A DNA stretch of 5,967 bases, taken from contig JASLEN010000046.1 of assembly GCA_030151105.1 (NCBI GenBank), forward strand, positions 1-5,967. The letters run 5' to 3'. The notes under the pieces are model-generated. The model had not been told where the DNA came from and made no database searches. It saw only the letters and a program-made list of their open reading frames with translations. The DNA comes from Dysgonomonas sp. Lineage in GTDB: Bacteria > Bacteroidota > Bacteroidia > Bacteroidales > Dysgonomonadaceae. Shown here piece after piece: positions 1 to 5,967 of the stretch. Made by a program: the position numbers and the translations under genes. The stretch's first letter is position 1. Each line of letters begins with the position of its first letter.

Positions 1-1
1 T

Positions 2-499
2 AGAAAATATGCAAAATCTAAATTTGACCTTGATACTCACACACATGAGTACCTATTTCAATTATCAGACAAACAAAAGGATGTCATCACCATGTGGCAT
101 GTGCTAGAGCATGTAGAGAAACTAAACGAAACTCTAGCCAAAATTCACCAAGTGCTGAAAGAGGATGGAACGCTAATAATTGCTCTTCCTAACAAGAATT
201 CCTTCGATGCAAAGGCCTATTCTGATAAATGGGCGGCTTATGATGTACCTAGACATCTGTGGCATTTTTCGCCAAATGACTTTGAACTCTTAGCAAACAA
301 ACATAACTTTAGCCTTGTAGATATAAAACCCATGTTCTTTGATGCGTTTTATATCTCCATGCTGAGTGAAAAATATAAAGGAACATTTCTTGCAAGTTTT
401 GTTGGACTAACCAAAGGTGGAATATATTTCTTACGCAGTCTATTCAATAAAAACAAATGCAGTTCTGTTATATATATACTTGAAAAAAGAAACAAATAA
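2..499 (+). CDS. Class I SAM-dependent methyltransferase, 3' part (5' end outside window)
   Basis: The reading frame is open from the left edge, so the first ATG (92) is internal and the gene begins upstream of the window; 165 codons plus stop are visible. The segment DVITMWHVLEHV matches the post-motif-II strand and helix of UbiG/Methyltransf_23-type methyltransferases. It is followed by LKEDGTLIIALPN, the usual strand after the 'L-x-x-G-G-x-L' turn, and by YDVPRHLWHFSP, a signature often seen in envelope-glycan methyltransferases of Bacteroidota. The glycine-rich SAM-binding motif I must lie to the left and cannot be checked. The substrate is unknown; the YfhO and GT2 genes downstream suggest a glycan or lipid-linked sugar (inference). 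The gap to the next gene is 28 bp with no terminator or recognisable promoter, so co-transcription is likely. The family call is firm; the substrate is not. Confidence 0.85.
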   Translation, partial: RKYAKSKFDLDTHTHEYLFQLSDKQKDVITMWHVLEHVEKLNETLAKIHQVLKEDGTLIIALPNKNSFDAKAYSDKWAAYDVPRHLWHFSPNDFELLANKHNFSLVDIKPMFFDAFYISMLSEKYKGTFLASFVGLTKGGIYFLRSLFNKNKCSSVIYILEKRNK

Positions 500-527
500 A
501 TAGTCATACGACTTCAAAATAGAAATA

Positions 528-3047
528 ATGATACAAGATAAAAAAGCCTTCCTAAGCAAAGCATTGCAGCATATAGCTGTTGTTGTATTTTTCCTTCTAG
601 CAACTGTTATATATTTTAGCCCTGAGTTTTTTGACGGGAAATCACTTCCTCAACATGACGTAACACAGTTTCAAGGGTCGTCACAAGATATAAGAGAGCT
701 TTATAATAATGAAGGCGAAAGCTCAGCTTGGACAGGAGGTATGTTTTCGGGAATGCCGTCCTATCAAATTGGAGTGTGGGGAGGAAGTCCAAACTTCTTA
801 GACTATGTGGAAGCTCCTTTAAAAGCTTTAGGCAACACTACCGCAGGACCTGTTTTTGCAGGAATGTTGATGGCTTATATCTTATTTCTGATTTTAGGGT
901 TTAGCATTCCAATGGCAATGTTTGGAGCAATAGCTTATTCGCTATCGTCCTACAATATCATAATATTGGATGCTGGGCATGTCACCAAAGCGTGGGCACT
1001 CGCTTATATGCCTATCGTGGTTGGCGGAATTCTAGCAATGTACAAAAACAAATACATTGTAGGGGGGCTATGTATGGCTTTAGGATTGGCCTTGCAGATT
1101 AAAAGCAATCACCTGCAAATGACTTATTATACAGCAATACTTTGTGCTATATTATATATCACACTAGTCATAAAATGCCTAAAAAATAAAGAGATATCAT
1201 CTCTACTAAAATCCTCTGGAATTCTCGCCATTGCAGTTGTTCTAGCTTTGTTAGCAAATGCTGGAAATATCTACTCCAACTACGAAATGTCTAAGACAAG
1301 TACTCGCGGAAAGTCCGAATTGACCGCAAAAACCGGAGAATCTACTAAAACAGATGGCTTAGACAAAGAATATGTTTTTGGATGGAGTTATGGAAAATCA
1401 GAAACACTATCCCTTTTGATACCAAATATCCATGGAGGTGGCTCTGTTAGTTGGCTCGATTCATCTTCTAACCTCCACAAAGAAATGGTCTACAACGGAT
1501 TTGGACAACAAATTGACCAACGAGGAGTTCAATCATATACCTATTGGGGAGATCAACCAGGAACATCAGGGCCAGTGTATTTTGGGGCAATCATTTGTTT
1601 TCTTTTTCTCCTTGGACTTATCATCATCAAAAACCCGATGAAATGGATCTTTTTAGGATCTATTCTCTTTTTTATCTTCTTAGCTTGGGGTAAAAACTTC
1701 GATGCTTTTAATGATCTTTTTTATAACTATTTTCCTCTTTATAGCAAATTTAGAGCTGTATCACAAGCCTTAGTTATCCCATCATTATTGATGGTTATTA
1801 TGGCTGTTTGGACAATTCGGGAATTCTTTGAAGGAAAGCTAGACAAAGAGGAACTTACTAAGTCTTTATACTTGGCTGGAGGAATAACTGGAGGAATTTG
1901 TCTCCTTCTTTGGATTGTACCTAACGCCTTTTTTGATTTCACATCACCAAATGACGCTGCGTGGAAAACGCAAATGCCAGCATGGTTTTATAGCGCTACA
2001 CTAGCTGACAGACGAGATATGTTGAGTTCGGATGCTATGCGATCTTTCATTTTCATCGTTTTGGCAGCAGGTACTATGTGGTTTGCTATCAACAAAAGCA
2101 AGATGAAAAATATCTCAGTGTATGCTATTAGTTTATTAGCAATTCTTACTCTGGCAGACTTATGGACGGTTGACAAGCGTTTCTTGAATGATGACAAATT
2201 TGTGAAAGAGCAACAACAAGCAACATTCCAGAAATCGGCTGCGGATGAAGCAATATTGAAAGACAAGGATTTATCTTATCGCGTTTTAAATTTGAACAAT
2301 CCATTCAATGAAACTGCAACATCCTACTATCATAAATCTATCGGAGGCTATCATGCAGCTAAACTTCAACGCTATCAACAGCTAATCGAAAGCAGATTGC
2401 AACCTGAGCTTAATAACATCTATGCCTCTTTTGGAACACAAGATGAAGATAGCATAAAGACTAGATTGGCTCAAAACACAGCATTAAATATGCTAAACAC
2501 CCGCTATTTGATTTACGATGCTAAACAAGCACCAATCGTAAATCCTCACGCATTGGGCAATGCTTGGTTTGTATCCAACTACAAAATAGTGGAGAATGCA
2601 GATGCTGAAATCGCAGCCTTAAACAATTTAAATCCTCGAAAAGACGCAATCATTGACAAACGATATGAGTCTGAATTGAATAATCTAAAAATTAGCACTG
2701 ATTCTTTAGCATCCATTAAATTGGTAGCATATAAACCAAATGAACTGACTTACGAAACAAATGTAAACAGCGATCAACTAGCAATATTCTCCGAAGTCTT
2801 TTATAAAAATGGTTGGAATGCTTATGTGGATGGTCAGCCAGCGCCACATTTCTGTGCCAATTGGATACTCCGTGCTATGATTGTACCCAAGGGTGAGCAT
2901 CAAATTGTATTTAAGTTTGAGCCAAGTGCCTACAATACAAGCAGAACATTGGCAACAATTTCATCTGGATCATTAGTTCTCCTTCTCTTGGGAACTATTG
3001 TTTGGAGTTTGCGACGTAAAACAGAAAATAGCAAAACAGCAGAATAA
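528..3047 (+). CDS. YfhO-family multi-pass membrane protein (putative GT-C type glycosyltransferase)
   Basis: This 839-residue protein has the YfhO architecture. An N-terminal membrane segment (about 11-30) is followed by a non-cytoplasmic loop containing PQHDVTQFQG and the conserved WTGGMFSGMPSYQ stretch (68-80). Next come clusters of hydrophobic segments at about 107-147, 158-190, 201-216 and 230-248, a hydrophilic loop (250-348), and further segments at about 349-387, 411-429, 447-463, 506-520 and 529-545. A soluble domain of about 260 residues follows, then a last membrane helix (about 809-827) with a basic tail. The end of the soluble domain, with NGWNAYVDGQPAP and VPKGEHQIVFKFEP (762-799), is the typical YfhO C-terminal signature. 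Characterised Gram-positive homologues take part in glycosylation of lipoteichoic acid from lipid-linked sugars; the Bacteroidota substrate is unknown. The ATG at 528 precedes the first membrane helix directly and has an A-rich upstream region. The stop overlaps the next gene by one base, which suggests translational coupling. Confidence 0.9.
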   Translation: MIQDKKAFLSKALQHIAVVVFFLLATVIYFSPEFFDGKSLPQHDVTQFQGSSQDIRELYNNEGESSAWTGGMFSGMPSYQIGVWGGSPNFLDYVEAPLKALGNTTAGPVFAGMLMAYILFLILGFSIPMAMFGAIAYSLSSYNIIILDAGHVTKAWALAYMPIVVGGILAMYKNKYIVGGLCMALGLALQIKSNHLQMTYYTAILCAILYITLVIKCLKNKEISSLLKSSGILAIAVVLALLANAGNIYSNYEMSKTSTRGKSELTAKTGESTKTDGLDKEYVFGWSYGKSETLSLLIPNIHGGGSVSWLDSSSNLHKEMVYNGFGQQIDQRGVQSYTYWGDQPGTSGPVYFGAIICFLFLLGLIIIKNPMKWIFLGSILFFIFLAWGKNFDAFNDLFYNYFPLYSKFRAVSQALVIPSLLMVIMAVWTIREFFEGKLDKEELTKSLYLAGGITGGICLLLWIVPNAFFDFTSPNDAAWKTQMPAWFYSATLADRRDMLSSDAMRSFIFIVLAAGTMWFAINKSKMKNISVYAISLLAILTLADLWTVDKRFLNDDKFVKEQQQATFQKSAADEAILKDKDLSYRVLNLNNPFNETATSYYHKSIGGYHAAKLQRYQQLIESRLQPELNNIYASFGTQDEDSIKTRLAQNTALNMLNTRYLIYDAKQAPIVNPHALGNAWFVSNYKIVENADAEIAALNNLNPRKDAIIDKRYESELNNLKISTDSLASIKLVAYKPNELTYETNVNSDQLAIFSEVFYKNGWNAYVDGQPAPHFCANWILRAMIVPKGEHQIVFKFEPSAYNTSRTLATISSGSLVLLLLGTIVWSLRRKTENSKTAE

Positions 3048-3982
3048 TGCGGTTCTCATTTGTCACATGTACGTATAATAGAGCTACGTTTCTTCCTAAG
3101 ACTTTGACAGCTTTGTGCGAGCAAACTTTCTTGGGGAAAGACTATGAGATAATTATTATTGACAATAATAGTACAGATAATACTGCCGAAATATGCCAAA
3201 ACTTCAAGGAGAAATATAAGTTCAAACAAATATCCTACTTTAAGGAACTTAATCAAGGTCTATCTCACGCACTAAACCGAGGCATTAGTGAGGCTAAAGG
3301 TGAGTACATTATCTATGTAGATGATGATGAAACAATAAGCAAGAAACATCTGGAGAAACTAAACGGATATCTTCTAGAGTTTCCAGATGCAGAATTATGT
3401 GCTTCGCCCGTAACTCCAATTTACGAGGGAGATACACCTAAATGGATGTCCAAATTTACTCAACGTTTGATAGGAGGATATTTCAATCTAGGAAAAAAAG
3501 TAAAACTATTGAGCAAAACGCATTACCCTGGAACAGGACATACAATCATCAAGCGAGAATTGTATGATAAGTTTGGCTTGTATAATACCGACCTTGGAAG
3601 AAAAGGAACAGCTCTCTTGGGCGCTGAAGACAAAGACATGGCATTTAGGCTAATAGAGGGTAATGTGAAAGCATATTATTTCCCCGACATTCCGATCTTT
3701 CATCATATTCCTGCCTATAAATTGACGGATGACTTTTTCAATAAACTAACATTGTCAATAGGTAAAAGTGAGCAACTAAGAACTAAGTCAATATCCCAAT
3801 CGGCTTATAAGGAAAGGCTTCTGCAAGAAGTGTTAAAATGGGCTATCTCAATCATACTCTTTTTCATTTATTTGATAACTTTCTCCCCATCAAAAGGGTT
3901 TAAACTTTTAGAGTTTAGAAAAAATGTGACTAAAGGTCTCCTTGCCAAAGAAGGAGATATCAACTTACTTTCTAAAAGTTAA
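3047..3982 (+). CDS. Family 2 glycosyltransferase with C-terminal membrane-associated helix
   Basis: This 311-residue protein begins with the GT-A/GT2 pattern FSFVTCTYNR (3-12). It continues with EIIIIDNNSTDNT (34-46, nucleotide binding) and NQGLSHALNRGISEAKGEYI (69-88), leading into VDDDE (91-95), which is the DXD metal and nucleotide-sugar site. GAEDKDMAFRL (192-202) supplies the ED motif that usually holds the catalytic base. These motifs predict an inverting transferase using a nucleotide-activated sugar; donor and acceptor cannot be read from the sequence. A hydrophobic stretch at about 264-279 (WAISIILFFIYLITF) followed by basic residues suggests attachment to the inner face of the cytoplasmic membrane. 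The ATG overlaps the YfhO stop as TAATG, so the two proteins are probably made together. No convincing terminator follows; the next promoter begins within about 20-40 bp. Confidence 0.92.
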   Translation: MRFSFVTCTYNRATFLPKTLTALCEQTFLGKDYEIIIIDNNSTDNTAEICQNFKEKYKFKQISYFKELNQGLSHALNRGISEAKGEYIIYVDDDETISKKHLEKLNGYLLEFPDAELCASPVTPIYEGDTPKWMSKFTQRLIGGYFNLGKKVKLLSKTHYPGTGHTIIKRELYDKFGLYNTDLGRKGTALLGAEDKDMAFRLIEGNVKAYYFPDIPIFHHIPAYKLTDDFFNKLTLSIGKSEQLRTKSISQSAYKERLLQEVLKWAISIILFFIYLITFSPSKGFKLLEFRKNVTKGLLAKEGDINLLSKS

Positions 3983-3999
3983 GAAAAATAATATTCTTA

Positions 4000-4027
4000 T
4001 TGATAAGATATTTAATCATTAGTTTTG
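4000..4027 (+). promoter_or_regulatory. Likely Bacteroidetes-type promoter for queG
   Basis: TAGTTTTG at 4020-4027 fits the -7 consensus TAnnTTTG of the Bacteroidetes primary sigma factor. A TTG at 4000-4002 lies 17 bp upstream, within the range seen for the -33 element, although the full TTTG is not present. Transcription would begin at about 4032-4034, giving a leader of only about 12 nt before the ATG at 4045. This is sequence matching only, with no experimental support. Confidence 0.55.
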
Positions 4028-4044
4028 TAGGCTAATTGTCGAAG

Positions 4045-4983
4045 ATGAACAAGCAAGAACTCACTGCTAAAATAAAAGATTATGCCTATTCGCTAGGTTT
4101 TGATGCCTGTGGCATTTGTAAGGCTGAGCCTGTTGATCCTCAAAACCAAGAAGCATTCAACGCATGGATAAGTAATGAGTATCATGCGACAATGGACTAT
4201 ATGGCTCGAAATTTAGAGAAAAGATTAGACCCTACTCTACTTGTAGAGGGTGCAAAATCGGTCATTGTTCTGGCTCTTAATTATTATCCTCATCAGTTCC
4301 AGAGTGAAGACAAACCACAAATTGCGTACTATGCCTATGGTAAAGACTACCATGACATTGTAAAAGAAAAGCTTAAAACTCTTTATAATTATTGCCTGAC
4401 AGTGGACAAAAGCATTGAAGGACGATATTTTTGTGATACTGCTCCAATTCTAGAACGATACTGGGCTGCGAAATCTAAAATAGGATGGATCGGCAAAAAT
4501 TCTCTATTAATTATTCCAAAACGTGGCTCATACTTCTTTCTCAGCTGCTTGGTACTTAACGCAGAGTTAGAATATGAAGATGAGACTAAAAAACTACCAG
4601 ACTGTGTATCATGTACAAGGTGTATAGATGCCTGTCCCACAGGAGCTATAACAGCACCAAGAGTTATAGATGCTAACAAATGTCTCTCATACCAAACCAT
4701 TGAGAATAAAGGAGAAATAGCCGAGACAATTGTTCCTAAAATGAGCAATCGTTTTTACGGCTGTGATATTTGTCAACAAGTTTGCCCTTGGAATAAATTC
4801 TCGTCTCCTCACAAAGTTGAAGAATTCCATCCTTCTATTGATCTATTGGAGTTAACAAGCCAGCAAATAGAAAATATGAGTACAGAAAATTATCAAAGAA
4901 TATTCAAAGGTTCTGCGATGAAAAGGGCAAAACTAGAAGGTCTCAAAAGGAATATTAACGCGTGGAATAGAAATAAAGAATAA
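4045..4983 (+). CDS. queG: Epoxyqueuosine reductase QueG (short form)
   Basis: This enzyme performs the last step of queuosine synthesis, reducing epoxyqueuosine to queuosine at the wobble base of tRNAs with GUN anticodons, using cobalamin and two [4Fe-4S] clusters. From the ATG at 4045 it is 312 residues. AYYAYGKDYH (94-103) and CDTAPILERYWAAKSKIGWI (130-149) are family signatures; Asp131 is the expected catalytic acid. The ferredoxin-like part contains C187-x2-C190-x2-C193-x3-C197-P, then Cys213, then C240-x2-C243-x3-C247-P, which is all eight cluster ligands. The protein ends soon after FKGSAMKRAKLEGLKRN, so it lacks the C-terminal HEAT-repeat extension of longer homologues such as that of Bacillus subtilis; short forms are common. 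An in-frame TTG at 4036 would add three residues, but ATG is preferred because TTG starts are rare and TTG would sit almost at the predicted transcript start. The lipoprotein gene 39 bp downstream may be co-transcribed. Confidence 0.95.
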   Translation: MNKQELTAKIKDYAYSLGFDACGICKAEPVDPQNQEAFNAWISNEYHATMDYMARNLEKRLDPTLLVEGAKSVIVLALNYYPHQFQSEDKPQIAYYAYGKDYHDIVKEKLKTLYNYCLTVDKSIEGRYFCDTAPILERYWAAKSKIGWIGKNSLLIIPKRGSYFFLSCLVLNAELEYEDETKKLPDCVSCTRCIDACPTGAITAPRVIDANKCLSYQTIENKGEIAETIVPKMSNRFYGCDICQQVCPWNKFSSPHKVEEFHPSIDLLELTSQQIENMSTENYQRIFKGSAMKRAKLEGLKRNINAWNRNKE

Positions 4984-5022
4984 TAACTGCAAGATTGGCT
5001 CGTTGTTATAATAAAACACAGG

Positions 5023-5493
5023 ATGACAAAGAATATATCTTATATTATTTTACTGCTCATACTCTCAACCAGCTGTGGACAAGAAGAGGTAAGTTATATA
5101 TATAACTCCCAAGTACACTTCACAGTAGATATGAGGGGACAAGATCACAGTTTAAATGCACCCATGCAGGCCAAAGCATTCCCCTCCCCACGATTAGCTT
5201 CAGACAGGATGGGTTATGGAGGAATATTAGTAGTCTGTAGTGCATCCCACATTACTGGTACAATATATCATCTATACGCTTATGATTTGGCTTGCACGCA
5301 TGAACGTAACCCCAATATAAAAGTGATACCAGATAATGAAGGAAAAGCAAAATGTCCTGAGTGTGGAACAGTTTACGATATCTTCAATGGAGTTGGAAAT
5401 GTACTTTCTGGACCTTCAAAGACGAATCTTCAGACCTATTGGAATGTAAAACACAACAACAGTCAACCAGGACTTTTTGTGATACAAAGATAA
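5023..5493 (+). CDS. Predicted lipoprotein with Rieske-like [2Fe-2S] domain (CxH...CxxC variant)
   Basis: This is a 156-residue protein with an N-terminal lipoprotein signal: Lys3, a hydrophobic core (5-14), then LSTSC with Cys18 as the predicted lipidated residue. The mature start, CGQEE, has acidic residues at +4 and +5, loosely like the export signals that send Bacteroidota lipoproteins to the cell surface (inference). The C-terminal half resembles a Rieske domain: C91-T-H93, a 17-residue spacer, then C111-P-E-C114-G followed by VYDIFNGVGNVLSGPS, which matches the loop and G-P-A/S region after the second ligand pair. Classical Rieske sites are CxH-x(15-17)-CxxH; here the second histidine is Cys114, so a cluster would have three cysteines and one histidine. 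A zinc site is an alternative. No partner reductase or oxygenase is adjacent. The preceding gene is queG, 39 bp away, with no TAnnTTTG box between. The role is unknown; it probably acts in electron transfer or has a structural role in the periplasm or outer membrane. Confidence 0.82.
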   Translation: MTKNISYIILLLILSTSCGQEEVSYIYNSQVHFTVDMRGQDHSLNAPMQAKAFPSPRLASDRMGYGGILVVCSASHITGTIYHLYAYDLACTHERNPNIKVIPDNEGKAKCPECGTVYDIFNGVGNVLSGPSKTNLQTYWNVKHNNSQPGLFVIQR

Positions 5494-5507
5494 TTTATTG
5501 ACATTTC

Positions 5508-5538
5508 TTTGTAATCTCTAAAAAATACTTTACATTTG
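5508..5538 (+). promoter_or_regulatory. Near-consensus Bacteroidetes promoter of the tRNA operon
   Basis: TTTG at 5508-5511 and TACATTTG at 5531-5538 are separated by 19 bp, an essentially perfect match to the TTTG-N19-TAnnTTTG promoter known from Bacteroides. Transcription is expected to begin near 5543-5546, about 60 nt before the first tRNA. The -33 box starts 15 bp after the stop codon of the lipoprotein gene. A strong promoter fits stable-RNA expression. Confidence 0.8.
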
Positions 5539-5543
5539 CACTC

Positions 5544-5594
5544 GCTAAATGGAATTGGAGTCAAAGCGTTGCCTCATGTACAATCTCATTTAGC
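5544..5594 (+). repeat. Inverted repeat filling the tRNA operon leader
   Basis: GCTAAATGGAATTG (5544-5557) can pair with CAATCTCATTTAGC (5581-5594). There are eight Watson-Crick pairs at the base, one G-U pair (5552/5586), one A/C mismatch (5553/5585) and four more Watson-Crick pairs. The loop of 23 nt may hold a small GAG/CTC helix (5558-5560 with 5573-5575). The 5' arm starts at the predicted transcription start, so nearly the entire leader would fold into one hairpin ending 11 nt before the tRNA-Gly gene. The pairing is read directly; any role in processing or regulation is inference. Confidence 0.6.
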
Positions 5595-5605
5595 ACTTAT
5601 TTCTT

Positions 5606-5681
<76 letters not shown>

Positions 5682-5686
5682 AGGAT

Positions 5687-5771
5687 GCTCGGATGGTGGA
5701 ATCGGTAGACACGCAAGACTTAAACTCTTGTGGCCATTACGGCTGTGCGGGTTCAAGTCCCGCTCCGAGTA
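5687..5771 (+). tRNA. tRNA-Leu (anticodon TAA), CCA not encoded
   Basis: A class II tRNA with a long variable arm. The acceptor stem pairs GCTCGGA (5687-5693) with TCCGAGT (5764-5770), with a G-U at the first pair. The anticodon stem CAAGA/TCTTG (5714-5718 and 5726-5730) encloses CTTAAAC with anticodon TAA at 5721-5723. The variable arm folds as GGCC/GGCT (5732-5735 and 5741-5744). The T stem GCGGG/CCCGC carries the loop TTCAAGT (5752-5758). Discriminator A5771 is followed by CTT rather than CCA, so the end must be added by nucleotidyltransferase. It lies only 5 nt after tRNA-Gly, so both come from one precursor. It reads UUA and UUG leucine codons. Confidence 0.97.
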
Positions 5772-5779
5772 CTTTAATT

Positions 5780-5818
5780 AACGCTAGATGACTGATTAAT
5801 AGTTATTTAGCGTTTTTT
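5780..5818 (+). terminator. Intrinsic terminator of the tRNA operon
   Basis: The arms 5780-5794 and 5800-5814 pair without interruption over 15 bp (12 Watson-Crick and 3 G-U pairs) around a 5-nt loop (ATTAA, 5795-5799). The pairing begins AACGCTA/TAGCGTT and is followed directly by a run of T ending at 5818. It starts 8 nt after the tRNA-Leu gene. Read from the other strand the hairpin also forms, but it is followed only by TTAATTAAAG, so it would be a weaker terminator for the converging minus-strand gene. Confidence 0.9.
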
Positions 5819-5967
5819 ATTTGTCGATTTGCACAACGAATTCACCTTTTTCATTAAATTCACGAACTTGCTTGTATTCCCCTTTTCGACCCTGTTTTGT
5901 TCCTAATTGAGAGTGCTTAGTCCCTACAGCTTCGGCGTCTGGTATTTTATTTCCATTTTTATCAAGT
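5817..5967 (-). CDS. C-terminal end of a minus-strand protein, possible Rhs/polymorphic-toxin tail (5' part outside window)
   Basis: On the minus strand the frame is open from the right edge to a TAA at 5819-5817, giving 49 residues. The visible sequence includes KIPDAEAVGTKHSQLGTKQG and then KGEYKQVREFNEKGEFVVQIDK. From memory, the pattern 'AVGT-K-H-(T/S)-Q-LGT ... Y-(x)-Q-(A/V)-REF(D/N)-x-x-G' occurs at the C-terminal toxin region of Rhs and other polymorphic-toxin proteins, where it normally continues into an 'IDFTDHG' segment with several histidines. Here the protein stops just after the ID, in the T tract of the tRNA terminator. It may be a truncated, inactive copy, a shorter family member, or an unrelated protein. 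No immunity gene is visible. That this is coding is likely, from an open frame of sensible composition; the family call is tentative. Confidence 0.6.
   Translation of the reverse strand, partial: LDKNGNKIPDAEAVGTKHSQLGTKQGRKGEYKQVREFNEKGEFVVQIDK

Noticed and set aside
1988..2266. Minus-strand open frame of 92 codons inside the YfhO gene
   Set aside because: It is antisense to membrane segments and the soluble domain of a clear family member, with no sign of its own promoter or family.
3981..3998. AAGAA...TTCTT pairing after the GT2 gene as a terminator
   Set aside because: The stem is five weak pairs with no following T run, so I do not call it.
4036..4044. Alternative TTG start for queG
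   Set aside because: It would add only three residues and sits about 3 nt after the predicted transcription start; the ATG at 4045 gives the usual QueG N-terminus.
4389..4748. Minus-strand open frame of 119 codons inside queG
   Set aside because: It lies wholly opposite well-conserved queG sequence, including the cluster-binding cysteines, and its translation shows no recognisable domain.
5483..5513. Possible terminator hairpin TACAAAGA/TCTTTGTA at the end of the lipoprotein gene
   Set aside because: The stem is only 8 bp and AT-rich with a loop of about 15 nt and no T tract after it; the 3' arm is the -33 region of the tRNA promoter.

Overview
The window looks like a piece of a Bacteroidota chromosome, most likely order Bacteroidales. 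The DNA is AT-rich. The starts have A-rich upstream regions without a clear Shine-Dalgarno sequence. Two good matches to the Bacteroidetes-type promoter (-33 TTG/TTTG and -7 TAnnTTTG) are present. The gene families (a YfhO membrane protein beside a methyltransferase and a GT2 glycosyltransferase, and a short-form QueG) fit that group. I cannot name a genus.

Layout, left to right. (1) Positions 2-3982 hold a plus-strand envelope-glycan cluster: the 3' part of a class I SAM-dependent methyltransferase, a large multi-pass YfhO-family protein (GT-C type), and a family 2 glycosyltransferase whose ATG overlaps the YfhO stop by one base. They are probably one transcript and probably act together on a lipid-linked or cell-surface glycan; the product is unknown. 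(2) A 62-bp gap carries a likely promoter for queG, the epoxyqueuosine reductase of tRNA queuosine synthesis. After 39 bp comes a small predicted lipoprotein with a Rieske-like fold signature in which the second CxxH ligand pair reads CxxC. (3) A near-consensus promoter (TTTG-N19-TAnnTTTG) begins at the end of the lipoprotein gene. It drives a two-gene tRNA operon, tRNA-Gly(GCC) and tRNA-Leu(UAA), through a leader almost wholly contained in an inverted repeat. The operon ends in a 15-bp hairpin with a six-T tract. (4) On the minus strand, converging on that terminator, is the last 49 codons of a protein. Its end resembles the C-terminal toxin region of Rhs/polymorphic-toxin proteins but appears to stop early.

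Most of the window is ordinary housekeeping and envelope sequence. The parts most worth a second look are the apparent 3Cys:1His Rieske-like lipoprotein, the structured tRNA leader, and the apparently clipped toxin-like tail next to the tRNA operon. I saw no CRISPR array, insertion sequence or obvious new multi-gene system.
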